A DNA stretch of 64,000 nucleotides, from assembly GCA_030533445.1 (NCBI GenBank), contig CM060069.1, positions 25,778,837 to 25,842,836 on the forward strand. The letters run 5' to 3'. Position 1 is the stretch's first letter. Each line of letters begins with the position of its first letter. The position numbers and the translations under genes were made by a program. This document shows, piece by piece, positions 1 through 12,100 of the stretch. The notes below the pieces were generated by a model. It worked only from the letters and a program-made list of their open reading frames with translations. It searched no databases and was not told the DNA's origin. Origin of the DNA: Cyprinodon diabolis (taxonomy: Eukaryota; Chordata; Actinopteri; Cyprinodontiformes; Cyprinodontidae).

Positions 1-100
1 AGCAGAATGTAAAATGCCACATTAGTACAGCAGGGTTAAAGGCTGGGAGCAGTGATGTTTCATTAGACTAAAGAGAATGAGCTGCACAGGAAACACCCAC

Positions 101-262
101 ATAAATCAGATTTTCATTGAAGCGTTTCCTCAGGTTGTCCAGAAAGGCACTCTCACTAGTGTAGGCGTCCAGGAGAACAAAATCCTGGATGCCTACGCGA
201 TCCCGGGCCGTCAGGGAGGTCTCCATGTTCCTTAGGATCCGGTTACACCGCTCCTCTAGACT
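101..262 (-). CDS. myo1h: Class I myosin motor exon (myosin-Ih, 5' part, partial gene)
   Basis: This 162-nt exon (54 codons, phase 0 at both ends) has a good acceptor after TTTCCACAG (just above 262) and a donor GTGGGT (just below 101). It encodes the start of a class I myosin head: a short N-terminal leader, then [17 protein letters not shown] and ending in ENLIY, the sequence just before the first strand of the motor core. The [11 protein letters not shown] wording matches myosin-Ih better than myosin-Ic, from family knowledge. Class I myosins are single-headed, membrane-linked actin motors. Translation could start at an internal ATG (226) or in the upstream exon at 7835-7846, which joins in frame. 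All later exons lie beyond the left edge. Sure of the family; fairly sure of the Ih assignment. Confidence 0.85.
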
Positions 263-2446
263 CTGTGGAAACATCAACAATATCCCAAGTAAACAAAAGA
301 ATTAGCTACATGTGGAAATAATGTTATTTTTCAGACAAGTCAAACACTGTCAACAGTAGACATGGTGGAGGAAAGGTCGATGGTCATGGTCATAACCTGC
401 AAAGAAGTTAGCACCAAGTAGTGCTACTGTAGCTAAGTTTCACATCCAGACTATCACAAAAAATGTAAATAAAGATTCACAATGACACTATATTCACCTA
501 ATACAGTGGTGATTTCCGGACTTTAGCACTTTTCTTTTATTAAAACATGGACAAGCCATTTGACTATGTAAGCGAGGTGTAAATGTGATAAAGAAGCAAA
601 ACTTTGGAAAAAAGGTCTACATTATCAGGGTTAATTAAAAGCCTAACTTCACTTGGCTTTTAACATACATTTTTTGTATTACTTTAAACAGAATTAAATC
701 CATAATTATTTGGATTTTTTATATTATAGATGTGTTTCTGCACTACAGTGAATAACCGTCAAACCTAAAAAATATATATATAAGTATTTTCCTTCAGTGT
801 TTGGTCGGATGCAGCCTTTTTTTTATTTGTCAATCTTTCTCTCTGTTCTTATAGTTTGTGCACCATGGAAGACATTTAGACAAATGCCAAAATTTCTGAT
901 AAAATATATCTCCCATTGGGCGCCTCATTGGCTGCATATTTTTGCTTATATCTGTGGATTCCAGTTAGTGTCCTTGGCCACATCCGCTTTTCTCAAATAG
1001 AATCTAAATCCAGCCTTCGCTATCTTATCTGTCCCTGTGTTTTCTACACACCCATTAATCTTTTTTAAGTGTAAATACCAAAAAAGACAACTGAGACTGG
1101 AAAACAGATTTTATCTTAAGACCAGAATAGGTTCCGACAACACCTACAGCAGCAATAGACAGTTTTAAAGCACAGTTAAGAGATACTAGAGTTGACTATT
1201 ATATGAATAAACTATATACCTAGTTACTTAAAGTAAAGCTTAATTCTGCCAGCTTATAGTTAGTGATTCATTGCACTTTAATTATGGCAGTATAAAAGCC
1301 CTTTGGTATCAGGTTTCAGTAGTTTGCTTTTTATGAAAGCTGAGCTGACCTGCTGTTAAATCACAGTAACTGAGACTAAAAAACATTCTTGAGGACAATA
1401 CACTTCTGAATTGGTGACAAAGCAACAATTACTGATATAATTAGCCCCTCAGGTTTAGAAAAGTAGATGCAAACCAGTCAAAAATATTTGGTTAGAAGTC
1501 GAATTAAAAAATAACCTACTCTCTGGGTCCTTGATGCCTGTCTGTGCCCCTCTTCTGTCCTTCCAAACTCAACTTGAACATCTGCTTTTATTAGGGGAAC
1601 ACAGGAAACACTGATGGATCACAGTCTCAGTTTCCCCTAATAGGAAGTCATAAATTATGTAGTGACATTTAAAAAGGAAGTGTATTTACTGTTGAATATG
1701 CATTTATCTTCTTTTGCTTTGTTTTTGTGAATAGACAAAATTAATAACACAGACATGCATGTATGCTTTTTTTTTACCATGCAAAAACTTGGAAACTGGG
1801 ATTCAGGAATACAGATTGCAGACTGCAGTCTTTAAAGAAAACGCAATTTTTCGTTTCGATCTTGAAAACTTTATTTTTTTTTCACCCTTTTCCAATGTGA
1901 TGGTCAATAAATCAAAACAATTTGCATTATTTCATCCCCTAATGATTTTTTTTTGTTTTGCTAGATTTGTTTTACAATAAAACAGCTTTCAGCACAGTTT
2001 ATATTCCATTTTGATCTTTTATTTATATCTGCAAAGACAACAGATTGTTTTCAATAAGCTGCTCACAATCTCCAAGGAAACATGATTAAATGACTACAGT
2101 ATAAAACATCTACCAGTAGGAAGCTGCTCTAACTGTATTTATTTTGGTTCCAGCAGGAAAAAGACTGCCATCCCTTCATTGCTTTATACTTCCCTTCGAA
2201 TATGTTAGTTTTTTGTTTAACTTGGAATTTTATTAAAATCCAAAACAAAAACCTTTTTAAGTTTTTTTATGTCTATTTTCTTCCAGTATGTTTAATTTTA
2301 GAGTTTTGCTTCACTTGCTTTATTGACTCTTTAGGTGTCTTTGTTGTTTTCTAGGTGGCTTTACATCTAGATTTCTCTGATTGCTTTGTCTTTCTCCCTG
2401 CATTTATAAACAGCTATCTTGTTTTTAGGCCATGTTGGTCTGGTAC

Positions 2447-2548
2447 GATGGATGGATGGATGGATGGATGGATGGATGGATGGATGGATGGATGGATGGA
2501 TGGATGGATGGATGGATGGATGGATGGATGGATGGATGGATGGATGGA
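2447..2548. repeat. (GATG)n tetranucleotide microsatellite
   Basis: About 25 uninterrupted copies of GATG, decaying at the right end into GATT units. Because four is not a multiple of three, it reads open in several frames and gives false repeated M-D-G-W and H-P-S-I peptides on the two strands. GGAT tracts in fish often mark the tail of a retroposed element, but no element body is visible here. Confidence 0.97.
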
Positions 2549-4119
2549 TTGATTGATCCGTCCTTGGGAAAGTAATGCATTTTTAACAGAAGTCATGCTT
2601 GGGAGGCAGAATAAACCTTGGACAGCTATGTGATCATCACAGGCCAAACATAGATTAAGAAAAGAAAACTTTGCAAACCCAGAATTACATCCAAGGCAAT
2701 TTAGAGCAACCCTTGCCAGACGGAAAATATCCAAGCATTATAGAAAAGGGCTTCACTAAGATTTGAGTTAATTGCAGGTGAGCAAATGGGAACTCTAAGC
2801 TTTTTTCTGACCACTTTTATTCAGATAATATAGTAATATTTTATTGCACTTGAATGCTCTTTGTTACTAATTGCCTACATATTAAAAAAATGATCTTTGT
2901 TTTTCTTTGGGTGGATATAATATAAAAAGTTAGCCTGCTCTAAATAACACATTTTGATAGACAATAATCAGAAAAAAATAAATAAATAAAACCTACAGCA
3001 TGTCCAATTAGTATGGATAGCAACATGTTTCGATGCAGGAGAGCAAGGGTGTTTTGTCATATCATGTTTTTTGAGTATCCAAGTTATTGGGTATTATTTG
3101 TTGAGTGCAGAAGACAGATTGTCAATCAAAGGAAAATGTGAGCTCTGGAAAAATATTGCTCGCTGGTGATGTTATGATTTATTTAAAACTAAATGGAGAA
3201 TGGAACTGATCTGTTTACAAAATGTGAAAAAGATAAAACAAAATAAACTAAGCAGCCACATTTCAGTATGAACAAACACAGAAAAAAATATATATCTGAA
3301 GAGGAAAGTCTATCTGACTTGAATATCATCACCTGAGAGGACGCCCCATTGTCCATGTCCATCCAGCATGGTGCTGGATCCTGTTACCCAGCCACCAAGT
3401 GGCAGTTAGCCTTCTGAAAGAGATAGCACTCCTCATGGGCTACTGAGTGACACCACTCATCACTAAGGGCAACATAAGTTTAGGGGGGCTCCAGGTGTCT
3501 GAAGAAACCTGACCTCCAACACCCCTCCCAAAATGTCCCCCCCCCCGAGTTACACACACCATCACCTGCTTCTCAATGGTCAGCCCTGGCATGCTTGAAA
3601 TAAGATGTATTACTTGCTGACAGATTTCCAAATGAAATGTTTATTTAATGAGATAGACTAGTCATTTATCTTATAGGTTTTTTCCTGAATAGATCATTAA
3701 AAGGATTTTATAACAATCCATTGGCAGTAGAAGCCAAAACAGAATATACTGAATTTAAAGCATCAATTTTGCATCACCCCTAGTCAATATTGATATCAGA
3801 AATTACCTCGTAAAATACAGCCTTTTACACATTATTTATCACCTATTAGTTATAACTATTACAGCTTATGTGAACTACATATACAATAAGGAGTGGCTTT
3901 TAAAAATTTATTTTCTAATACTGTTATAGATTTTTTTTAAGATTTTGTTGATAAAAAAAAAGGTCCCCAGACCCTCTCTTAGTATGACTATGCTTTGAGA
4001 TATTTTCCATTAACACCATAAACAGTAAACCGTTCCACCTCCCGTCACCAGACTGACACCACCCTCATGGAGCTCTTTACTTTTAAGGGGTCAAAGTAAC
4101 AAAATCTTAAAATATTGGG

Positions 4120-4560
4120 TGTAGCAGTAAAAGTAGACTTCTGCCCTTCAGCTGCTGCAGCGATGATAGAACTGAAAAAGTTCAACCAGCCAAAGATAAC
4201 GATGGGGGTGTTTTAATCAACCATCACTGCATCCATCCTCTCCTCCTTTACCATCTGCTATGCTGCTGCCACCACCAGGGACAAAGACAGCATATCATTC
4301 GCTCTACAGAGAGGGTGTTGGGCTGCAGTCTTCCTTCTTCTCAGGAGCTGTAAACCTCTAGGACTTGGAGGAGAGAAGGGAAGATTGCAGCTGACCCCTC
4401 CCACCCCGGACACAAACTTTTTCAGACTCTTCACTTTGGTAGAAGGTTCGTTGTTTATTTATGTTACCTATATGTCTTTCTATGTGTAGCACCTTATTAC
4501 TGGAGCAAATTCCTTATACTATAGTACAAAACCCAACTTGGCAATAAAGCTTTTTCTGGT
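4120..4560 (+). mobile_element. 3' tail of a non-LTR retrotransposon (L2/CR1/Rex-like LINE), degenerate
   Basis: The stretch from about 4230 to 4400 resembles the C-terminal end of a LINE reverse transcriptase: a degenerate ITASILSSFTICYAAA segment, then a block corresponding to the LPSLQELYTSR and DPTHPSH landmarks of the family. It is followed by the typical 3' UTR wording ending in GGAGCAAATTCC...CTTGGCAATAAAGC (about 4500-4552). Frames are broken, so it is a dead 5'-truncated copy. The exact clade is uncertain. Confidence 0.7.
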
Positions 4561-7067
4561 CCTAAAATTGTCTCTATTTTCCTTGTCTGAGACACTTAAT
4601 GAGTTTTCATGAAATACCACTCTGACAAGCAAAAATACTAACCTAATAGTGCTGGGGTCCAGAACCCAAACATGAATAAAATGTCAATAATAAAAATAGT
4701 AAAATATTATTAGTACTGAAGGAAAAAATACATCTGCACAAGTTGATGAATACATGATTAATGATTAATGCAGAAGGACAGCAGACCATCTTCACACAAT
4801 TAAACCGAAATGAAAAACATTGTGACTGAACTTAAATAATGCATGTTTCTATGGTTACTACAGTAATGACACACTGCAAAACAGCAGGTATAACTTCATA
4901 AAAGGAGACATCTCCACTTCTGCTTTTCTGGAGATTGACACAAAGTACCCCTCCAACATGCCGTCTGCTAATTTCTTCACATTGTGTGTAAATGTGTTTT
5001 TACATGTTTATTGAAAAAACAACACTGAATATTGGCAGCCACCAGTGAGCAACCATCATCCGGTGCACCAGCCAGAAGTGGGCATCTCTAACTTGTTGCA
5101 AGAGAGATTTTTTTTCTCCCTTTATGAGCTCCAAATGAAGCACAGTTTTATTAAACAAGTCCAATCCAGCTTGGTTTGCAATATTTTGGGTGAAGCAGGT
5201 TTTACGAACAGTTGTTGGAGGTAAATCCAGCTGTTTAGATTTTGGTCTTTCAGCTGTTAATCCGACCATGGCTCCTTTTCTGTCAGGGGGTGGTCGGATT
5301 GAGGAGCAGACAAAGTCAACTTTTTAAGATTTTACAATTGTTTTTTTGTTTTATCTTTAAAATTGCCCTTTGAAATTTTTAGATGTTTATTTCCTTTTAC
5401 TCTTGCAAGTAAATTGCACTATAAATAATGCTTTTGATTATCATCATTATTAGTCATTATTATCATTATCTCTAACACCATGGCAGAACTTCTAATGTCC
5501 TTAACAGCCACTTGTAAACTGCCAGTGGCAACAAAATTTAATAGTTAAATTCTGGTTGAATTCTTATTGGTAGATTACCATAAACATGGTCACATGTTTT
5601 TGTTTTTGTTTTTGCCTATGCAATCAATTTAGCGCTCATTATTTGAAATCTTTAACCTCAGACACTATTTGTCTGTTCTAGAGAGGTCTTTAGGCTTAAC
5701 ATTTCTTTCTCTCTGGTCACTTTATTTTATTAGTAATAAAATTCTGTTTCTTTTTTAAGTAACTTTGGCTTAATGTGCTCTCAGGATAAGATGCAGGTTG
5801 TTAAAAAAAACATGCATCATGACATAAAAGGACTTGTTGAACAAGGTCTTTTTAAAAAGTGTTAGTTTACATTTCATACTATTAGGTATACTATATAAAA
5901 TAATTTACCTCCCTCACTTCCAAAGCCCTGTGTGTCATGGTTGAATCAACCTTCAGTGATGATCTTCAGTCCAGGTGTACACAGGTGTGCAGAAACAATC
6001 CAGCAACGGCTTTAAAATCTGAAAATATAATCCATATTTGTTCCTCCTCAAGTCTAAGAAGTGTTTAATTTGTTCTCTCTTCTGACGCTTTATATATAAA
6101 AGGCAATACTGCCCTAAAAAAAGACGTGGCAGCACAATCCAGGACAGAAAAGGGGAGTAACTGCTGCCTCCAGCTTGGCTACTGCCCCTGCTTTGACAGT
6201 AGCTATACTGTAACAGGCCACCTGGTTATGGAAGCAAGGGGCCGCTCAAACATTAATGGAGCTGAGGCAGAAAACATTCATTCAGCTCTTTACCTGAGTG
6301 TTGAACTGTGTGTTTAAGAGGGGTGTGTGGGAGGGGGTGACATAACGTGTGTGTGAGTGTTTTTATGTCTATGTCTGTGCAAGTATGTAATACAAGGTTG
6401 TTGTAACCTGATCCAACCAGATACCCACTCTCACCCTACTCCTCAATACACACCGGAAAGATATTCAGTTACTGATCTTTGATTAGATGGATGTATTTCA
6501 AAGTAATTACCTGCAATGTTATAAAACTAGAAGGTAACAGACTACTTCATCATTGTAAATGAATTTACTAGAGTTAACAAATTAAAAAAACTACTCAATT
6601 CAAAGGTCTCATTTTAATTAATTTTTCTAAATGCATTATCAAATACATGCTATAAAATTGATTATCAAAATCTGGAAAAAAAAAGGGAAATCTGGCTTCA
6701 GCAAAAAAGAAAAATTATAGTATGTTTTTTGGACATGATACTTTTAAGATAATATTTTAATCAAGGCAACAGAAAACTAGAAACGCAGGAAATAGAAACT
6801 GGAAACAGTTATCATTGTTCAACACTATCAACGGATCTGCAACTTCAACCCTTTCTTTTTCACTTGGTGAGTTCAGCCATGTCAGGCAATGTGGTCTTGT
6901 GGTCTAATACCATTTGTTTAAATTTCAACATTGCTTCCTGTAAGCATCAACAAAGCCATATTACATTACAGCCTCATGATTGGGAAAACCACATAGTGAC
7001 ACAAGAGAGCAGGATGGAAAAAAAATCCTCATTAACATGATGTAATCCATTATGTAATACTTACACA

Positions 7068-7124
7068 TTGGATGGATGGATGGACGGACGGACAGACGGA
7101 AGGATGGATGGATGGATGGATGGA
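7068..7124. repeat. Impure GGAT/GGAC microsatellite
   Basis: GGATGGATGGATGGACGGACGGACAG and further GGAT units, with point changes to GGAC, CAGAC and GGAA in the middle. It is an old, interrupted version of the same motif seen at 2447-2548. Confidence 0.95.
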
Positions 7125-7834
7125 TGATAGAGCTCAAAGCAGAAACAAACTAGATATACAACCATTTAACCTTAAACCTTACAGACCCTGTAATAGCAGT
7201 GTTGTTTACTTTCATTTTGAAAAAATGTAGATAATGCAGAATATTTTTTTCCTTGTTTTAAACACAAATACATCAGGCAAAGTAACAACTGTAATAGCGG
7301 TTTAATAAAAAAAACTATTATTATATCCCATACCTTCACAATAGTACCAAAAGGTTACATGATCCCCTAATAGATGTGGAACTATTCTTGATTTATTTCA
7401 GTTGTGTACTTTCAGGTGGTAATTGCTTATTAAACCCTCAGGGCTCAACAGTTATAACACCTGAGGAAAAAACTGTTCTAAAAAGCCTAAGTTCTCCGTC
7501 AGCGTAGACAGTATAATGTTTCTTTAATCATTGGGATTAATATAGTCTCATGTCTAAATAGTGAAACCATTTTTTTTAATGGTCCCAGTCTTGCATGTCC
7601 CAACCAACTGAGTCCTTATTCATGTGAGAAACAGCTTGGTGATGGAAGTGGACCCTGGTTAGTTTCAGGAGAGGTGCATTTACCAAAGAAAAAAATGTTA
7701 CAGAAGTACTATAAACAAATTAAACTTAAACAGATCCAAACTATTCAACTTTGCTGTACTGAAAATCGAACAACAGTAAAATTCTTTCTTTATCTAAAAA
7801 CTTTATGCAAACAGTAATGGATATCAAACCTTAC

Positions 7835-7846
7835 CTTTGATTCCAT
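7835..7846 (-). CDS. myo1h: Candidate first coding exon of myo1h (four codons)
   Basis: On the minus strand an ATG at 7846 opens four codons (M-E-S-K), followed directly by a strong donor GTAAGG. The exon ends in phase 0, and so does the acceptor of the motor exon at 262, so the two join cleanly to give a 22-residue leader before the METSLTARD segment. Tiny first coding exons of this kind are common in MYO1C/MYO1H genes. The intron would be about 7.6 kb. The support is splice-site and phase agreement only; there is no transcript evidence. Confidence 0.55.
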
Positions 7847-9100
7847 CTTGAGCTTCTCTCTTTAAGCACTACTGCACTACTGGTTTAAGTGTGAGTCTGT
7901 AGCTGATATTAGGACAGAGGGCTGTGCTGTGTCCACCTGTCCTGTATTTATGACTGTCCATGCCGCAGCCTCAGCATGTCCTCTGATGTCCTACTTTCTA
8001 AACCTGGCCTTACTCCTAAAATACAAGGAGAAAGAGGACTGAAGGATTCAGGTGCTCATCAAAAGCCACAGGGAATATAATTACATGAGAAATGCTCTTA
8101 ATCCCTGCTTAAATATTTTTTTGTTTCACAATATGAGCTTTGGACAAAAAGCTCAGCAGAATGTGATTGTTACAAAGACAAAATTAAGGTTGGGTTGGTT
8201 TAGAAAAGACTATGACAGATATTCCAAAGTAGCAGAAAATACCAACAATTTTTTTTTATGCCAATAAGATAATTAAGTATCAAATATGTAAAAAGAAAGA
8301 AACACTAATTGACAACAGATCACTTCAGTAAAAAAACTCAAAAAACATTTGGGTAATAGCACCACCTACCGTCTATCGTGTGTTATGACACTCAGTGATA
8401 AACAGTAGCCTGCATGCAAAATGGTGTCATATGACACGTTTTTTAATCACAACACTGTATTTTTGGATTTGAAACGTATGTTTGTAGTGAACTCATATTT
8501 TTATGTATTTTTATACAGGTTAAAACAGAAAATAACCATTAATTAGTGTTTAGTTACACCTGTATCTTTGCAATATCAGATTATAAGATAAATAAACAGG
8601 AAAGCAGCAAAAAGTATATTGTTTTTTCTGGTTGTTAGGAGAATGAAATGAGAAGCAGTTATTATTTATAGTCTTTTAAATACATACAGACATAATTACT
8701 TTGTATGACTGTAGAAATATTTGTATCTTTATAAGAAGTTTTAATCCGGCTCTTTCTTTCTTATTTTGGTCTCAAAATATTTTTAATTCTAGGGTCCTTT
8801 GTAATTGCATTTATCTAAAATGCAATAAATGAAAAGTAATTGCATTTATCTAGAATGCAATTACTTTTCTAAAAAATAAATATATATAAATAAAAAGCCT
8901 ATTGTATTATGGGCGTACCTGAATTCCAACGCTATTGTTTCCTGGTGAAACCACGCCCCCCTCTGTTTCTGCAGGTATCGTTCACTGATTGGTTGCCCCA
9001 TTGAAACCTTAAGCGACTGCACCAGCAGGTTTGACAACAACTGACCGGTTTGTCTTCAGCTGTAGTTCTACGCCTTGCTGTAAACAGAAGGACGTTCAAA
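7847..9100. promoter_or_regulatory. Shared upstream region between divergent myo1h and svop
   Basis: About 1.25 kb separates the two candidate start codons, which point away from each other. Next to svop (8945-9100) the DNA becomes GC-richer, with a CACCC/GC-type box (CCACGCCCCC, about 8951-8960) and an inverted CCAAT box (ATTGG, 8988-8992), a usual TATA-less vertebrate promoter layout. A perfect 15-bp-arm palindrome lies at 8832-8868. No clear TATA box was seen for either gene. Transcription starts are inferred, not shown. Confidence 0.5.
8832..8868. repeat. Perfect palindrome with octamer-like arms upstream of svop
   Basis: The arms AAAAGTAATTGCATT and AATGCAATTACTTTT are exact reverse complements around a 7-nt spacer. 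A second partial copy (TAATTGCATTTATCTAAAATGCAATAAA) lies directly upstream at about 8802-8830. Each arm carries ATTGCAT, close to the POU/octamer core ATGCAAAT. It could be a paired binding site or a remnant of a fold-back element. Confidence 0.8.
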
Positions 9101-12100
9101 ATGGACAGCTGGACCAGATCTGCTAAGGTTACTTACAGGCGCTGGAGTAATCCTGAACCAGGGTAACAACAACCCACACATTTTCTGTCTCTTTCTTTGT
9201 AATTCACTGGAAGGTGATACTACAGGCCATATTCTTACAAAATCAAAAGTGCTTTCAAAGTTTCAAGAGCTAATGCCTTTTGATTGCATCATTTGAGCAT
9301 GCTATTCTTGATTAACTGTTAAATAGCCCACTGTGAAATAAGAATTTTAATTGACAGATGACTGAATGTGTTCTTTTTGTGTTGCTGAAACTTAGAGATG
9401 GGGGAGAATTTGTGGGTCAAACTGATGAAGACCAGGCCACAGATAATGAGATCTGCACTATTGGCTCAGCAAAGGTTCACTCAGGAGGCAGAGAGTCTGC
9501 AACCAACTCTGAAAATAATAAAACTACAGGTTTGTACAGCCTACCTGCTAATTACACAGACTTATGTCTTTGAATGCAAAGTTTGAACAGTCAGCTGATT
9601 TGGATGCCCTCTGATTGTTGAAAGCAATGTAAAATAGAATAATCTTGGTTACAAGTCAGTCGGTAAGTATGACAACAGTTTATATAACCAATGGGCTCTT
9701 TTAGTGTTTAATTATAGAATTGGATCTATAACTGGGAAAAACAAGATCAATGCTCTAAAGTTAGCCTGCTGATTTGTTTGCCTTTAATAGGGGAATCCAT
9801 ATTGTTCAGTCGGCCAGCTGCCAAGTTCTGGAACATCATCATAATACTACATGATAAAACCCATGTTTTTTTAAATTTTTGTCTCATAAATATGAGAGTA
9901 ACAGCATTTTGTATTATCGCAAAAAAACTTGGGTTTAGAGTTAAATATTCTGCAAATGAGTGTGTCAGTCTGTTTTTTTAGCCTATACCACTGGATCCTT
10001 TGTAAAGCCTTTTCCACATACAGTATCTTATAAAAGACATGTCATCATGTTTAACCCCCAAGCTCATTTGTGATAAGTGACAGAGGGAATCAAAGTAACT
10101 CAGGGAAGTGAAGTGGAAAGACTGATCACTTTAAATGTTTTTTACAAAGAAACATCTAGAAATGGTGACATGCAGATGTTTCAGTCTGTAAAATGTTTTC
10201 ACACCTTTACATTAACTGTGACCAGCTTCCAGGTCTCTGCTCAAGAATAAAATTCACACAGCATGATGCTGCCACCGCTGTGTTTTACTGTGCATATGGT
10301 GAATTTATGGGGTTGTTCAGTGTTATTCTTCTGTCACACATATAATTTCCTTAAATGCCTAAAACAGTGATTTTCCCATTTGAGCAGAGCATCATGTTCC
10401 ATTACCTGTTGGTAATGTTTACCTGCTCTTGCTTGGTTAACTGAACTAAATTTAGGTTATCTTTCATTTAGACTATCCCTGATTGAACTTCTCCTCTACT
10501 CTATATTTGACTGGCCTGTTTTTTTCCTTGGTCTTAATGATGTCATTTGTTCTCTAATGATCATTTACTAACCCTGAAGGACCTTTATTGAACAGCTGGA
10601 TTTATATTATTGTGAAATTAAAAGAAAAGGATACCTGGAAGTAAAGTACCTGACCGAAGGACACTGATCATTCTGTTTTTTCCCCTTACCTTTCACAGAA
10701 ACATTTACAGTGGACGATGCTCTGGAAGCGATTGGATTTGGAGTCTTTCAGTGGAAAATCTCGCTCCTCACAGGACTTGCATGGGTAGGCCTCCTTCATG
10801 ATGCTCAAACACCTTTCTGTCATAATCTGGACCCTACATGTGTCTCATATGTTCACCTGCGTCAGGTCGGAGATGCCATGGAGATGATGATCCTCAGCAT
10901 CCTTGGCCCCCAGCTTCACTGTGAGTGGAAGCTTCCCAGCTATCAAGTGGCGCTCATAACATCCGTAAAGATCCTTTCTGTGCTTTTCTAGAACTTGGTG
11001 AGAGTGTAAATGTTGTAATTGTTTTTTAAAGTTTCTTTTTATATCTTTTACTATACTTTACTTTCAGGTTGTCTTCCTTGGGATGGGGCTCAGCTCTCCT
11101 GCTTGGGGCAATGTGGCCGACAAGTACGGAAGAAGAGTGGTAAGTATGACAAGCTTGGCTTTTTAAAGTGGATTTGATTCCTTTCAGTAGCTCATGTTTT
11201 TGTTTGTTTTTTCTGTTGGTCTTTGTGGTAAAAGGGCCTGACAGTTTGCATGTGTTTGACTCTGTACTACGGCATCCTGAGCGCCTTCAGTCCAGCCTAC
11301 GGCTGGTTGTTGTTCCTTCGAGGCCTTGTAGGTTTTGGCATCGGAGGAGCGCCTCAATCGTAGGTTTCCTTTATCTGTCTTGAGAAAGTGAGATACATTA
11401 GATGTTTGTTTGCTCATCAAAAAGTATTCCTGTTTTTCTCTTTTTTTTTTTTTCCTTAGAGTGACTCTGTATTCAGAATTCCTTCCAGTTAAAGCGAGGG
11501 GCATCTGCATCATGCTCATTGCCGTAGGTGGAGTTTGTCATTGTGCATTTTATCAAACTTTAAACCAAAATTGATACTGAGACACATTACACCATGTGAA
11601 TCATTTCTGACAGATGCACTTATGTTCTTCAGGCTTTCTGGGCCATTGGTGCTGTGTTTGAGGTGCTGCTTGCCCTGTGGGTGATGCCCACTCTGGGTTG
11701 GAGATGGCTGCTCGGTCTCTCCGCCATTCCAATAGGAATCTTTGTTTCTTTCTGCTTTGTAAGTATAATTGATGATATTAGCAGGTCGCTGTAGCAGAAG
11801 GAGCCATCTGTAGACTCTGAGGTACCTTCATGTGTGTCACACAGTGGCTCCCTGAAAGTCCTCGTTTTGATGTGCTGTCAGGAAGAAGAGAAAAGGCCAT
11901 TGCGACTTTGACTCGCATCGCTCGAGAGAATGGTAAAGAAATGCCTCGGGGAACGCTGGTTGAATATAAACAGGTAAGGTTAAACAGAAATGTTTCCTCA
12001 AGGCTGAGACGAAGCTGTGCTCAAAGGATAGATTATTTCTATTCATATATTTACATAAACGTCTTCTTTTTTTTTCACTTTCAGAGTGAACGGGGACAGT

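Larger units (their letters stand above)
263..7834. other. myo1h intron 1, non-coding
   Basis: AT-rich sequence with no convincing exon on either strand. It holds a long GGAT microsatellite (2447-2548), a short C-run (about 3537-3546), a LINE 3' tail (about 4120-4560) and a second impure GGAT tract (7068-7124). Short open frames in between lack splice sites or recognisable protein similarity. The 3330-3620 stretch is less AT-rich and may be another old repeat, but I cannot name it. Confidence 0.6.

Noticed and set aside
2355..2734. Repeated-peptide open frames on both strands across the GATG tract
   Set aside because: They are produced by the tetranucleotide microsatellite reading open in every phase; there is no splice or start context.
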